From Pseudomonas nicosulfuronedens (GTDB taxonomy: Bacteria > Pseudomonadota > Gammaproteobacteria > Pseudomonadales > Pseudomonadaceae): 64,000 bases of DNA. Shown one piece after another: positions 17,245 through 26,141 of the stretch (the stretch's first letter is position 1; every line of letters starts with the position of its first letter). Made by a program: the position numbers and the translations under genes. A model generated the notes under the pieces. It did no database searches. It was not told where the DNA came from and saw nothing but the letters and a program-made list of their open reading frames with translations. Where the stretch lies: positions 1 to 64,000 of the forward strand of contig NZ_SWDV01000036.1 in the NCBI RefSeq assembly GCF_005877905.1, written 5' to 3'.

Positions 17245-17747
17245 GGGGCGCTCCGTGAGTCGAGGTTGAGTTGCATGAAGGTCAGGTCCAGCCAGCGGCC
17301 AAATTTCTGGCCGACCTGCGGCATCTGCCCGCTGGTGATGAAGCCCAGGCGTTCGTGCAGGCGGATCGACGCGGCGTTGCCGCTCTCGATGGCCGCGACC
17401 ATCACGTGCAAACCCTGGGCGCGGGCGCGCTCGATCAGTGCCTGCATCAGGATCGGGCCAAGGCCTTTGCCGCGCTGGTCGGCGCGCACGTAGACCGAGT
17501 GCTCCACGGTTTCGCGGAAGCCATCGAAGGCCCGCCACGGGCCGTAGCTGGCGTAGCCCACCACCTCGCCGCCGTCCTCGGCCACCAGCACCGGGAACCC
17601 CTGCTGTGCGCGCAGTTCCAGCCAGGCGCGGCGGTTCTCCAGGTCGATGGCGACCTCGTTCCAGATGGCGGTGGTGTTGAGCACGGCGTCGTTGTAGATG
17701 TCGCGCAGACTGCCGAGGTCGGCTTGGCTGGCATCGCGGATGAGCAT
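17241..17747 (-). CDS. GNAT acetyltransferase (methionine sulfone/sulfoximine type)
   Basis: A 168-residue GNAT-fold N-acetyltransferase resembling phosphinothricin acetyltransferases. Motif [23 protein letters not shown] (about residues 85-106), holds the acetyl-CoA pyrophosphate loop (RGKGLG). It follows the position of P. aeruginosa PA4866, which acetylates methionine sulfoximine and sulfone and so protects glutamine synthetase from such inhibitors. Insertion between ureA and ureB is also seen in P. aeruginosa. The stop overlaps ureB by ATGA. A nitrogen-protection role is inferred from family and context. Confidence 0.85.
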   Translation of the reverse strand: MLIRDASQADLGSLRDIYNDAVLNTTAIWNEVAIDLENRRAWLELRAQQGFPVLVAEDGGEVVGYASYGPWRAFDGFRETVEHSVYVRADQRGKGLGPILMQALIERARAQGLHVMVAAIESGNAASIRLHERLGFITSGQMPQVGQKFGRWLDLTFMQLNLDSRSAP

Positions 17748-17827
17748 GTTGGTTCCTCTGTACGTAGGGCGAATGAAGCGGAACGCTTCATTCGCCATTG
17801 TCGCCGCACCTTGGTTCGGGGGCGCGA

Positions 17828-18130
17828 TCAGGCGATGGGCTGGTGCACGGTGACCAGCTTGGTGCCGTCCGGGAAGGTGGCTTCCACCTGGATCTCCGGG
17901 ATCATTTCCGGTACGCCTTCCATCACCTGGTCACGGGTCAGCAGCGTGGTGCCGTAGTGCATCAGGTCGGCGACCGTCTGGCCATCCCGGGCACCTTCGA
18001 GCAGCGCGGCGGAAATCAGCGCCACGGCCTCCGGGTAGTTGAGCTTCACCCCCCGGGCGAGGCGACGCTCGGCGACCAGGCCGGCGGTGAAGATCAGCAG
18101 CTTGTCTTTTTCGCGGGGCGTCAGGTCCAT
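17828..18130 (-). CDS. ureA: urease gamma subunit UreA
   Basis: The 100-residue urease gamma subunit. The conserved [20 protein letters not shown] start, [15 protein letters not shown] and [21 protein letters not shown] segments match the family over its whole length. It begins one base after the ureD stop codon, which implies translational coupling. Confidence 0.97.
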   Translation of the reverse strand: MDLTPREKDKLLIFTAGLVAERRLARGVKLNYPEAVALISAALLEGARDGQTVADLMHYGTTLLTRDQVMEGVPEMIPEIQVEATFPDGTKLVTVHQPIA

Positions 18131-18131
18131 C

Positions 18132-18965
18132 TCAGGTGCTCCAGATTCGCGGAGGAACGGCCTCACGGCCGAGCAGCGCGGGCCGCAGCCGGCGCCAGAG
18201 TTCGATGAGCCAGGCACGGGCATGCAGCGCCTCGTGGGCGAGGCAGCGGGCGACCACCAGGCCGGGCAGTTGGGTGAGGTTGCCACGCCCCTGGCAGGGG
18301 ATGGCGCGGCAGGCTTCGATCAGCTCCGCGTCGATCTGTCCGCTGGCGATCAGCGTGGCCATTACCGGATGGCCAGCGAGACCGATGGGCGAGTCGAGCA
18401 GGCGATCGCTCCCCGTTACGCGCTGACGTTCATGCCACAGGCGCTGGCCGTCGCGGCGGATGTCCAGGGCGGCGGCAAAGTGGCCTTCGCCGAAGCGCTC
18501 GCTGCTGGCCGGGCGGCCGAGGGCGACCACATCCCAGTAGAACAGCCGGGAGTCGGCTTCGAGATCGATACGGGTCGTCAGTTCGGCCTGCGCGCCGGAG
18601 TAGACGATGGTTTCCTGCGGCAGCCATTCCAGCGTGGCGCCGGGGCCGATGCGGATGTCCAGCTGCTGCTTCGCCGGGCAACCGGCGCGGTACCACTTGG
18701 CCGCGCCGGGGCTGGTGAGTTGCGCCCAACTGTCGTTGCCGGCGCGGATGTCGAGGTTCAGGGTGTCGCCACCGGCGATGCCGCCGGGCGGGTGCACGAT
18801 GATGTGCTGGCAGACCTGCGGCCCCTCCGCGTACAGGTGCTTCTGCACCCGTAGCGGGCCAAGGTGCCTGCGCGTGACCGGGCGTGTGCACTCGTCGACG
18901 CTGGCATAAGCCAACTCGAGCTCGGCATGCCAGGCAGGGTGGAAAAGGGTGGCCGGTGCGTTCAT
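18132..18965 (-). CDS. ureD: urease accessory protein UreD
   Basis: The 277-residue UreD (UreH) accessory protein, which binds apo-urease and helps load nickel together with UreF and UreG. Motifs seen are [16 protein letters not shown] and [10 protein letters not shown]. It is the first gene of the operon. A sigma-54-type promoter is placed so that the leader would be only about 24 nt. The ribosome binding site is weak. Confidence 0.95.
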   Translation of the reverse strand: MNAPATLFHPAWHAELELAYASVDECTRPVTRRHLGPLRVQKHLYAEGPQVCQHIIVHPPGGIAGGDTLNLDIRAGNDSWAQLTSPGAAKWYRAGCPAKQQLDIRIGPGATLEWLPQETIVYSGAQAELTTRIDLEADSRLFYWDVVALGRPASSERFGEGHFAAALDIRRDGQRLWHERQRVTGSDRLLDSPIGLAGHPVMATLIASGQIDAELIEACRAIPCQGRGNLTQLPGLVVARCLAHEALHARAWLIELWRRLRPALLGREAVPPRIWST

Positions 18966-18998
18966 GGGCAGCTTCGAAACGAAGAATGCACACGACAG

Positions 18999-19014
18999 AG
19001 CAATTGCCGTGCCG
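18999..19014 (-). promoter_or_regulatory. sigma-54 promoter of the urease operon
   Basis: On the minus strand the sequence reads CGGCAC-GGCAA-TTGCT. This is a near-perfect match to the RpoN consensus TGGCAC-N5-TTGCW with the essential GC pairs correctly spaced, 34 bases upstream of the ureD start. Confidence 0.75.
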
Positions 19015-19145
19015 GCTGCGCCAGGATAGTGCGTGGTGACTGTCCCACGTCGCCGAGGACAGGTTTGGCGCGGGCTGGGCGGCCGGCTGAGGAATTGTCC
19101 GATCGGTCAGGTATGAGCGCGCTTGCGGTGCGTTGGTCGCACCAA

Positions 19146-19162
19146 TGCACTTGAATGGTGCG
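19146..19162. promoter_or_regulatory. NtrC-like enhancer box upstream of ureD
   Basis: TGCACT-TGAAT-GGTGCG has the arms and 5-bp spacing of the NtrC consensus TGCACC-N5-GGTGCA. It lies about 140 bp upstream of the sigma-54 promoter, a typical enhancer distance. Flanking GCACC and GGTGC half-sites (19138-19143 region) suggest a second, weaker site. Confidence 0.65.
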
Positions 19163-19200
19163 TTGGCGGTGAGGGAGTTCCTGGAGCATGGTGCCGGTGC

Positions 19201-19337
19201 AGCCCTCACCCCAGCCCTGGCTGCGCGCCCCGCTCCTGAGGGGAGAGGGGGTAGATCGTGCCGGCTAACGCTGTGGCTTGCTCCTGCTCCGAACGGTCCC
19301 CTCTCCCGCGTGCGGGAGAGGGTCAGGGTGAGGGGCT
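19201..19337. repeat. ccctctccc-family intergenic repeat
   Basis: A second copy of the C/T-G/A-rich repeat (compare 16809-16935), ending in the hairpin CCCTCTCCCG-cgtg-CGGGAGAGGG. It fills most of the gap between the acetyltransferase gene that follows urtE and the ureD upstream region. No gene is seen between 18966 and 19360. Confidence 0.65.
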
Positions 19338-19360
19338 CCTGATTTCGTAAGAGCGGGCGC

Positions 19361-19813
19361 TCAGCCCAGCTGCTTGCGCATGTACACCCGGCGGAAGCCG
19401 TTCTCGAGCTTGCGCGCGTATTCCTGGTAGCCGTTCTTCGCGTACAGCTCGATGTTCTCGGTCATGCGCTCGTTGGTGTAGAGGTACAGCGACGAGTAGC
19501 CTTGCTGCGTGGCCGTTGCCTCGGCGTGGATCAGCAGCTCGCGGCCGATGCCTTGCCCGGCGCACTCGGGCAGCACGGCGATGTTGTCGAGCAGGAAGCC
19601 CTCGTCGGTCTCGCGCATCACCAGCAGGCCGACCGGCGCGCCGTCCTGCTCGGCGATCAGCACGCGGTCCTCGGCGATCACGGCGTGGTAGTCGTCGAGC
19701 ATCGGCCCCGGCTTGCGGCCCAGCTTGGGAATCCACTGGGCGTAGGCCGCCGCCACGCAGACCGCGGCGAATCCGGCGTCGTCGTTGACGGCGGGGCGCA
19801 GGGTGATCGGCAT
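19361..19813 (-). CDS. GNAT family N-acetyltransferase
   Basis: A 150-residue GNAT acetyltransferase with motif A LLDNIAVLPECAGQGIGRELLIHAEA (about residues 75-100; acetyl-CoA loop CAGQGIG) and a C-terminal YAKNGYQEY motif B. The substrate is unknown. It lies downstream of urtE in the same direction, after a REP-like pair, so it may be the tail of the urea transporter transcript or separate. The start at 19813 follows TGGAG. Confidence 0.82.
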   Translation of the reverse strand: MPITLRPAVNDDAGFAAVCVAAAYAQWIPKLGRKPGPMLDDYHAVIAEDRVLIAEQDGAPVGLLVMRETDEGFLLDNIAVLPECAGQGIGRELLIHAEATATQQGYSSLYLYTNERMTENIELYAKNGYQEYARKLENGFRRVYMRKQLG

Positions 19814-19907
19814 GGCAGGCTCCAGAAAAAACGAATACGGGGCCTGGCAGCTTGCCACCCGATACCGTCATGCGCCAGTGACAGGTCGTCTCACGATGAG
19901 GCCATGG

Positions 19908-19976
19908 TTCGCGAACAAGCTCGCTCCTGCAAGAAGCGTACGGGCCCGAACTGTAGGAGCGAGCTTGCTCGCGAAC
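19908..19976. repeat. REP-like inverted pair
   Basis: Two oppositely oriented copies of GTAGGAGCGAGCTTGCTCGC (one with CTGC at its outer end) flank a short spacer, forming a BIME-like element between urtE and the acetyltransferase gene. Confidence 0.85.
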
Positions 19977-19992
19977 CCGCCGACAGGTGGGC

Positions 19993-20691
19993 CTAGATGG
20001 CTACCAGCCCGCGCACACCGTCGCTTTCCATGTCCGCGCCACGGCCCTGCTGGACGATCTCGCCGCGGGACATCACCAGGTACTGGTCGGCCAGTTCGGC
20101 GGCGAAATCGTAGAACTGCTCCACCAGCAAGATGGCCATGTCGCCGCGCTCGGCGAGCTTGCGGATCACCGCGCCGATCTCCTTGATCACCGAGGGCTGG
20201 ATGCCTTCGGTGGGCTCGTCGAGGATCAGCAGGCGCGGCTTGCTGGCCAGCGCGCGGCCGATGGCGAGTTGTTGCTGCTGGCCGCCGGAGAGGTCGCCGC
20301 CGCGGCGCTGCTTCATCTCCCTGAGCACCGGGAACAGCTCGTAGATGAACTCGGGCACTGCCTTGGCTTCGCCAGCGCTGAACCGCGACAGCCCCATCAG
20401 CAGGTTTTCCTCCACCGTCAGGCGGGTGAAGATTTCCCGCCCCTGGGGTACGTAGGCGATGCCGGCGTGCACGCGCTGATGCGGCTTGAAACCGGTAATC
20501 GGTTTGCCCTCCCAGCTGACCATGCCTTCCTTGGCCGGCACCAGGCCCATCAGGCAGCGTAGCAGGGTGGTCTTGCCCACGCCGTTGCGTCCGAGCAGGC
20601 AGGTGACCTCGCCGATCTTCGCGTCGAACGACAGGCCACGCAGGATGTGGCTGCCGCCGTAGTACTGGTGCAGTTTGTCGACTTGCAGCAT
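19993..20691 (-). CDS. urtE: urea ABC transporter ATP-binding protein UrtE
   Basis: The 232-residue second ATPase of the urea importer (LivF-like). Visible are the Walker A motif GRNGVGKTTL (about residue 35), the signature LSGGQQQQLAIGRAL (about 130), Walker B LLILDEPTEGI and the H-loop region ILLVEQ. The reading QQQQ with EGIQPSVI is characteristic of UrtE. It lies 149 bases downstream of urtD across a repeat. Confidence 0.95.
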   Translation of the reverse strand: MLQVDKLHQYYGGSHILRGLSFDAKIGEVTCLLGRNGVGKTTLLRCLMGLVPAKEGMVSWEGKPITGFKPHQRVHAGIAYVPQGREIFTRLTVEENLLMGLSRFSAGEAKAVPEFIYELFPVLREMKQRRGGDLSGGQQQQLAIGRALASKPRLLILDEPTEGIQPSVIKEIGAVIRKLAERGDMAILLVEQFYDFAAELADQYLVMSRGEIVQQGRGADMESDGVRGLVAI

Positions 20692-20740
20692 GTCTTTTGT
20701 CCTTGATGATTCCCGAACATCTGGTGTGCATCGAGAGCTG

Positions 20741-20827
20741 TTGGGTATCGCTGCGCTCCACGCCAACCTCCGACGTGCCTCCCGGCGGACTGCGTTCGTA
20801 GGATGGGTGGAGCGCAGCGATACCCAT
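20741..20827. repeat. inverted repeat pair (gggtatcgctgcgctcca family)
   Basis: Two oppositely oriented copies of TTGGGTATCGCTGCGCTCCA lie in the urtD-urtE gap. Related copies are at 31259-31290 (single) and 45151-45228 (pair). Confidence 0.75.
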
Positions 20828-20840
20828 GCTGTGGTGAGAG

Positions 20841-21686
20841 TCAGCGCCCCAGGTAAACTTCGATCACCTGCTCGTTCGCCTGCACTTCCTCCAGTGAGCC
20901 CTCGGCCAGTACATGCCCCTGGTGCAACACGCTGACGTGGTCGGCGATGCTGCCGACAAAGCCCATGTCGTGCTCCACCACCATCAGCGAATGCTGGCCG
21001 GCGAGGGACTTGAACAGCTCGGCGGTGAACTCGGTCTCGGCGTCGGTCATGCCCGCCACCGGCTCGTCCAGCAGCAGGAGTTGCGGCTCCTGTACCAGCA
21101 GCATGCCGATCTCCAGGAACTGCTTCTGCCCGTGGGACAGCAATCCGGCGGGGCGATGGCGCGACTCGCGCAGGCGAATGGTGGTGAGCACGTCCTCGAT
21201 GCGGTCCTTCTGCTCGCCGGAGAGCCTGGCCTTGAGGCTTGCCCACACCGACTTGTCGGTCCTCTGTGCCAGCTCCAGGTTCTCGAACACCGAGAGCGCC
21301 TCGAACACCGTGGGCTTCTGGAACTTGCGGCCGATGCCGGCCTGGGCGATCTCCACCTCGCTCATGCGGGTGAGGTCGAGGGTTTCGCCGAAGAAGGCCT
21401 TGCCGTTGTCCGGACGGGTCTTGCCGGTGATCACGTCCATCAGCGTGGTCTTGCCCGCGCCGTTGGGGCCGATGATGCAACGCAGCTCGCCCACGCCTAT
21501 GTAGAGCGTAAGGTTACGCAGCGCTTTGAAGCCATCGAAGCTAACGTTGATGTCTTCCAGGGTGAGGATGGTGCCGTGGCGCAGGTCCAGCTGGCCGCTG
21601 GCGCTGGAACCGATGCCGATGGCGTCACGACTGGCGCCCGACGGGTCATAGGCCGGTTCCAGCATCAGGTGGGGGACCGCTCTCAT
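20841..21686 (-). CDS. urtD: urea ABC transporter ATP-binding protein UrtD
   Basis: The 281-residue first ATPase of the urea importer (LivG-like). Walker A is GPNGAGKTTLMD (about residue 75), the signature region LLSHGQKQFLEIG (about 185), Walker B LLLLDEPVAGMTDAE and the H-loop VVEHDMGFV. A roughly 38-residue N-terminal extension precedes the ABC core, so an internal Met may also serve as start. The first ATG overlaps the urtC stop (ATGA), supporting coupling. Confidence 0.95.
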   Translation of the reverse strand: MRAVPHLMLEPAYDPSGASRDAIGIGSSASGQLDLRHGTILTLEDINVSFDGFKALRNLTLYIGVGELRCIIGPNGAGKTTLMDVITGKTRPDNGKAFFGETLDLTRMSEVEIAQAGIGRKFQKPTVFEALSVFENLELAQRTDKSVWASLKARLSGEQKDRIEDVLTTIRLRESRHRPAGLLSHGQKQFLEIGMLLVQEPQLLLLDEPVAGMTDAETEFTAELFKSLAGQHSLMVVEHDMGFVGSIADHVSVLHQGHVLAEGSLEEVQANEQVIEVYLGR

Positions 21687-22762
21687 TGCTCTTTCTCCCG
21701 CTTGATCAGGCCGAGGATGCCGCGCGGCAGGTACAGGGTGACGACGATGAACAGCGCGCCGAGGAAGAACAGCCAGTACTCGGGGAAGGCCACGGTGAAC
21801 CAGCTCTTCGCACCATTCACCACGCCTGCGCCCAGCAGCGGACCGATCAGCGTGCCGCGCCCGCCGAGGGCGACCCAGACGGCGGCCTCGATGGAGTTGG
21901 TCGGCGACATCTCGCTGGGGTTGATGATCCCCACCAGCGGCACGAACAGCGCGCCGGCAAGACCGCAGAGCACTGCGCTCAGGGTCCAGACGAAGAGCTT
22001 GTAGCCGCGCGGGTCATAGCCGCAGAACATCAGGCGGTTCTCGGCGTCGCGCAGGGCAGTGAGTACCCGGCCGAACTTGCTGCGCGCCAGGGCGAAGCCG
22101 ATGGCCAGGCTCGCCGCCAGCAGCACGACGATGGCGAGGAACAGCGCCACCCGTGTGCCCGGTGCGGTGATCGAGAATCCGAGGATGCTGCGGAAGTTGG
22201 TGAAGCCGTTGTTGCCGCCAAAGCCGGTCTCGTTGCGGAAGAACAGCAGCATGCCGGCGAAGGTCAGCGCCTGGGTCATGATCGAGAAGTACACGCCCTT
22301 GATCCGCGAGCGGAAGGCGAAGAAACCGAACACCAGGGCCAGCAGGCCGGGCGCCAGCACGACGAGGCACAGCGCCCAGAGGAAGTGCTGGGTTCCGGCC
22401 CAATACCACGGCAGCTCGGTCCAGGAGAGGAACGTCATGAACGCTGGCAACTGGTCGCCCGCCGCTTCGCGCATCAGGTACATGCCCATGGCGTAGCCGC
22501 CCAGGGCGAAGAACAGCCCGTGGCCCAGCGACAGCAGGCCGGCATAGCCCCAGACGAGGTCCAGCGCCAGCGCGACGATGGCGTAGCAGAGGATCTTGCC
22601 GGTCAGCGTCAGCCCGTAGGCGGACAGGTACAGTGCGCTGCTCTCGGGCAACAGGTGCAGCAGCGGCAGGACCAGCAGCGCGACGAGTGTGACCCCAACC
22701 AGGCCGGCGGTGAGTTTCGGGCCGGCCTTCTGCGCGGCCGTCACGGTGAGTGGCTGGTTCAT
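21683..22762 (-). CDS. urtC: urea ABC transporter permease UrtC
   Basis: A 359-residue inner-membrane permease of the LivM family with about ten hydrophobic segments. Conserved loops include LVWGYAGLLSLGHGLFFALGGYAMGMY, FRSRIKGVYFSIMTQA and the EAA-like VWVALGGRGTLIGPLLGAG. It pairs with UrtB to form the urea channel across the inner membrane. It overlaps urtD by four bases. Confidence 0.95.
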   Translation of the reverse strand: MNQPLTVTAAQKAGPKLTAGLVGVTLVALLVLPLLHLLPESSALYLSAYGLTLTGKILCYAIVALALDLVWGYAGLLSLGHGLFFALGGYAMGMYLMREAAGDQLPAFMTFLSWTELPWYWAGTQHFLWALCLVVLAPGLLALVFGFFAFRSRIKGVYFSIMTQALTFAGMLLFFRNETGFGGNNGFTNFRSILGFSITAPGTRVALFLAIVVLLAASLAIGFALARSKFGRVLTALRDAENRLMFCGYDPRGYKLFVWTLSAVLCGLAGALFVPLVGIINPSEMSPTNSIEAAVWVALGGRGTLIGPLLGAGVVNGAKSWFTVAFPEYWLFFLGALFIVVTLYLPRGILGLIKREKEQ

Positions 22763-22797
22763 GGGGAAACCTTCCTTTGCGGCGCGGGCGAACCCTG

Positions 22798-22874
22798 TAG
22801 GAGCGAGCTTGCTCGCGAATCCGCCCAGCACCTGAGCTGCCGGGGAATCCGTTCGCGAGCAAGCTCGCTCCTAC
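22798..22874. repeat. REP-like inverted pair
   Basis: Oppositely oriented copies of GTAGGAGCGAGCTTGCTCGCGAA are separated by about 30 bases in the urtB-urtC gap. Confidence 0.85.
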
Positions 22875-22907
22875 GAAGAGCAATCAGTTCGGGCATTGGT
22901 GTGTTCA

Positions 22908-24497
22908 TCAGTCGATGACCCTCCCTTTCAGAGCGAAGAGCCCCTGCGGACGTTTCTGGATGAACAGGATGATCAGCGCGAGGATCAGGATCTTGCCCAG
23001 CACCGCGCCGATCTGCGGTTCGAGGATCTTGTTCGCCACGCCCAGGCCGAAGGCGGCGAACACGCTGCCGGCGAGCTGGCCGACACCGCCGAGCACCACC
23101 ACCAGGAACGAGTCGATGATGTAGCTCTGGCCCAGGTCGGGGCCGACGTTGCCGACCTGCGACAGCGCCACGCCGCCCAGGCCGGCAATGCCCGAGCCCA
23201 GGCCGAAGGCGAGCATGTCCACGCGGCCGGTGGGCACCCCGCAGCAGGCGGCCATGTTGCGGTTCTGTGTGACGGCGCGGACGTTCAGGCCCAGCCGCGT
23301 GCGGTTGAGCAACAGCCAGGTGAGCGCCAGCACGAACAGCGCAAAGCCGATGATGATGATGCGGTTCCACGGCAGTACGAGGTTGGGCAGCACCTGGATG
23401 CCGCCGGACAGCCAGGCCGGGTTGGCGACCTCGACGTTCTGCGCGCCGAACAGTACGCGCACCAGCTGGATCAGCACCAGGCTGATACCCCAGGTGGCGA
23501 GCAGGGTTTCCAGCGGGCGGCCATAGAGGTGGCGGATCACCGTGCGCTCCAGCGCCATGCCGATGCACGCGGTGACCAGGAAGGCCACTGGCAGGGCCAG
23601 CAGCGGATACAGCTCCAGCACGCCCGGCGCATAGCGCTGGCAGAGCAACTGCACCACGTAGGTGGAGTAGGCGCCGAGCATCAGCATCTCGCCGTGGGCC
23701 ATGTTGATCACCCCGAGCAGGCCGTAAGTGATCGCCAGGCCCAGGGCGGCGAGCAGCAGGATTGAGCCCAGCGACAGGCCGCTGAAGGCCTGGCCGAACA
23801 GGTCCCCCATCAGCAGCCGGCGCTTCACCTGGCCGAGGCTGGTGGCGGCAGCGGTACGCACCGAATCATCGGGTTCGGCAGCGGGGTCGAGGAGATTTTC
23901 CAGGCGGGTGCGTGCCTGCGGGTCACCGGATTCGCCCAGCAGGCGCACGGCGGAGAGGCGCACCGCCGGAGCCGGGTCGGCCAACTGCAGGTTGGCCAGG
24001 GCCAGTTGCAGGGCGGCTTTGACGCCGTCGTCGGATTCTTCGTTGAGACGGTATTCGAGCAACGTGCGCTGCGCAGGACGGGCACTCTTCTGCAACTGGC
24101 GCGCGGCTTCCAGGCGTACTTCGGCGCTGTCGGCGACTAGCTGGTGACTGGCCATCGCGGTGTTCACCAGGCCGCGCAGGCGATTGTTCAGGCGTAGCTT
24201 GTCGGGCTCGCCGACCGGTGCGGCGCCTCCGTCGGCGGGGTGGTACTGGCCAGCGTCACCGAGGAGGAAGGCGCGGCCCTGCGCATCGATGGCGAGGCGG
24301 CCGGACTGGATGGCTTCCAGGAGAGGAAGGCGGTCGGCGTCGGGCGCGGCGGCCCATTGTTCGAGCAGTTTGGCGCGGGCGTCGTTGTCGGCGCTGGCGA
24401 AGTCCTGCGCGGGGCCGGCGAAGGCGGGCAGCGCATAGAGTGCGGCCAGCATGAGCGCGCAGACGTGGAGCAGGCGGTGGAGAAAGGCAGTGGGCAT
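22908..24497 (-). CDS. urtB: urea ABC transporter permease UrtB with N-terminal periplasmic domain
   Basis: A 529-residue LivH-family permease with an unusual front half. A signal peptide (to about residue 27) is followed by some 200 residues of helical, HEAT-like repeats such as EVRLEAARQLQKSA and AVRLSAVRLLGESGDPQAR. The permease proper starts near residue 245 (SLGSILLLAALGLAITYGLLGVINMAHGEMLMLGAYS) with the usual eight or nine transmembrane helices and AVTQNRNMAACCGV and GLGSGIAGLGGVALSQ motifs. Long UrtB versions with this extra domain are known from Pseudomonas and related bacteria. Its role is unknown, perhaps contacting UrtA. Confidence 0.93.
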   Translation of the reverse strand: MPTAFLHRLLHVCALMLAALYALPAFAGPAQDFASADNDARAKLLEQWAAAPDADRLPLLEAIQSGRLAIDAQGRAFLLGDAGQYHPADGGAAPVGEPDKLRLNNRLRGLVNTAMASHQLVADSAEVRLEAARQLQKSARPAQRTLLEYRLNEESDDGVKAALQLALANLQLADPAPAVRLSAVRLLGESGDPQARTRLENLLDPAAEPDDSVRTAAATSLGQVKRRLLMGDLFGQAFSGLSLGSILLLAALGLAITYGLLGVINMAHGEMLMLGAYSTYVVQLLCQRYAPGVLELYPLLALPVAFLVTACIGMALERTVIRHLYGRPLETLLATWGISLVLIQLVRVLFGAQNVEVANPAWLSGGIQVLPNLVLPWNRIIIIGFALFVLALTWLLLNRTRLGLNVRAVTQNRNMAACCGVPTGRVDMLAFGLGSGIAGLGGVALSQVGNVGPDLGQSYIIDSFLVVVLGGVGQLAGSVFAAFGLGVANKILEPQIGAVLGKILILALIILFIQKRPQGLFALKGRVID

Positions 24498-24533
24498 GCG
24501 TGTGTTCCCTGAGAGGCGGGTGTGGGCTGCTGC

Positions 24534-24668
24534 ACCCTCTTCCTAACCCTGGCTGCGCGCCCCACTCCGAAGGGAAAGGGGACCGTACGGTGCAGGGTGA
24601 AACCGAGGTCTCAGCCGGCAGGGACAGCTCCCTCTCCCTTCAGGGAGAGGGCGGGGGAGAGGGACTCT
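24534..24668. repeat. ccctctccc-family intergenic repeat
   Basis: Third copy of the C/T-G/A-rich repeat family, filling the gap between urtA and urtB. Confidence 0.6.
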
Positions 24669-24682
24669 AGGCCCGCTCCGGA

Positions 24683-25951
24683 TCAGTTGCTACGCACCGC
24701 ATAATCCGGCTTCTTGTCGTTGCCCGGAATGAACGGGCTCCACGGCTGGGCGCGGATCGGTTCGGGGGTCTTCCAGACCACGTTGAACTGACCGTTGTCC
24801 TCGATCTCGCCGATCATCACCGGCTTGTGCAGGTGGTGGTTGGTCTTGTCCATGGTCAGGGTGAAGCCCGACGGCGCCTTGAAGGTCTGGCCGCCCATGG
24901 CCTCGCGAACCTTGTCGACGTCGGTGCTGCCGGCCTTCTGCGCGGCCTGTGCCCACATGTGGATGCCGACGTACGTGGCTTCCATCGGGTCGTTGGTCAC
25001 CGCGGTGCTGTAGTTGGGCAGGTTCTTGGCTTTGGCGTAGGCCTTCCAGTCGGCGACGAACTGGGTGTTTTCAGGGTTCTTTACCGACTCGAAGTAGTTC
25101 CATGCGGCGAGGTTGCCCACCAGCGGCTTGGTGTCGATACCGCGCAGCTCTTCCTCGCCCACAGAGAAGGCCACCACTGGCACGTCGGTGGCTTCCAGGC
25201 CCTGGTTGGCCAGTTCCTTGTAGAAGGGCACGTTGGAGTCGCCGTTGACGGTGGAGATCACCGCGGTCTTGCCGCCAGCGGAGAACTTCTTGATGTCGGC
25301 GACGATGGTTTGATAGTCGCTGTGGCCGAACGGCGTGTAGACCTCCTGGATATCCTTGTCGGCCACGCCCTTGCTGTGCAGGAAGGCGCGCAGGATCTTG
25401 TTCGTGGTGCGCGGGTAGACGTAGTCGGTGCCCAGCAGGAAGAAGCGCTTGGCGGCGCCACCGTCCTCGCTCATCAGGTACTCCACCGCCGGGATTGCCT
25501 GCTGGTTTGGTGCGGCGCCGGTGTAGAAGACGTTGGGCGACATTTCCTCACCCTCGTACTGCACCGGGTAGAACAGCAGGCCGTTGAGTTCCTCGAACAC
25601 CGGCAGCACGGACTTGCGCGACACGCTGGTCCAGCAGCCGAAGACCACTGCCACCTTGTCCTGGGTCAGCAGCTGGCGCGCCTTCTCGGCAAACAGCGGC
25701 CAGTTGGAGGCCGGATCGACCACCACCGCCTCGAGCTTCTTGCCGTTCACGCCGCCCTTGGCGTTGATCTCGTCGATGGTCATCAGCGCCATGTCCTTGA
25801 GCGAGGTCTCGGAGATCGCCATGGTGCCGGACAGCGAATGCAGGATGCCGACCTTGATGGTCTCGGCAGCCTGGGTGCTGAACGGGAACAGGCCGGTGAG
25901 CAGCAGGGCACTCACGGCCAGCGTACTTTTCAACAGCGGACGACGTTTCAT
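24683..25951 (-). CDS. urtA: urea ABC transporter substrate-binding protein UrtA
   Basis: A 422-residue periplasmic urea-binding protein, first gene of the urtABCDE operon. An N-terminal signal peptide (cleavage after TQA, about residue 28) precedes the mature ETIKVGILHSLSGTMAISET. The ligand-binding motifs VVFGCWTSVSRKSVLPVFEE and LLFYPVQYEGEEMSPNVFYTGAAPNQQ are characteristic of urea and short-chain amide binders. The start at 25951 is preceded by AAGGAGG; the open frame extends further upstream without a ribosome binding site. A sigma-54 promoter lies about 100 bp upstream. Confidence 0.96.
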   Translation of the reverse strand: MKRRPLLKSTLAVSALLLTGLFPFSTQAAETIKVGILHSLSGTMAISETSLKDMALMTIDEINAKGGVNGKKLEAVVVDPASNWPLFAEKARQLLTQDKVAVVFGCWTSVSRKSVLPVFEELNGLLFYPVQYEGEEMSPNVFYTGAAPNQQAIPAVEYLMSEDGGAAKRFFLLGTDYVYPRTTNKILRAFLHSKGVADKDIQEVYTPFGHSDYQTIVADIKKFSAGGKTAVISTVNGDSNVPFYKELANQGLEATDVPVVAFSVGEEELRGIDTKPLVGNLAAWNYFESVKNPENTQFVADWKAYAKAKNLPNYSTAVTNDPMEATYVGIHMWAQAAQKAGSTDVDKVREAMGGQTFKAPSGFTLTMDKTNHHLHKPVMIGEIEDNGQFNVVWKTPEPIRAQPWSPFIPGNDKKPDYAVRSN

Positions 25952-26048
25952 CGCGGCAGCCTCCTTGGCTATCCAGGGGCGGGGAGCTGCCGGCGCGGCA
26001 GCTTCCCCGGAAATGGGGCGATCCTTGAGCGGGATCGAGGCTGCCATC

Positions 26049-26063
26049 GCAGCATCCGTGCCA
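26049..26063 (-). promoter_or_regulatory. sigma-54-type promoter upstream of urtA
   Basis: On the minus strand TGGCAC-GGATG-CTGC matches the RpoN consensus except for one base in the -12 element; the critical GC of both elements is kept. It would give a leader of about 85 nt. Confidence 0.55.
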
Positions 26064-26141
26064 AACAGGCAAAAGCCTCGGCGCAGATGGGTCGGACGAG
26101 ATTTTCTGTCGAAATGGTGAGGTTTTTCAGTGCGCAGCTTT

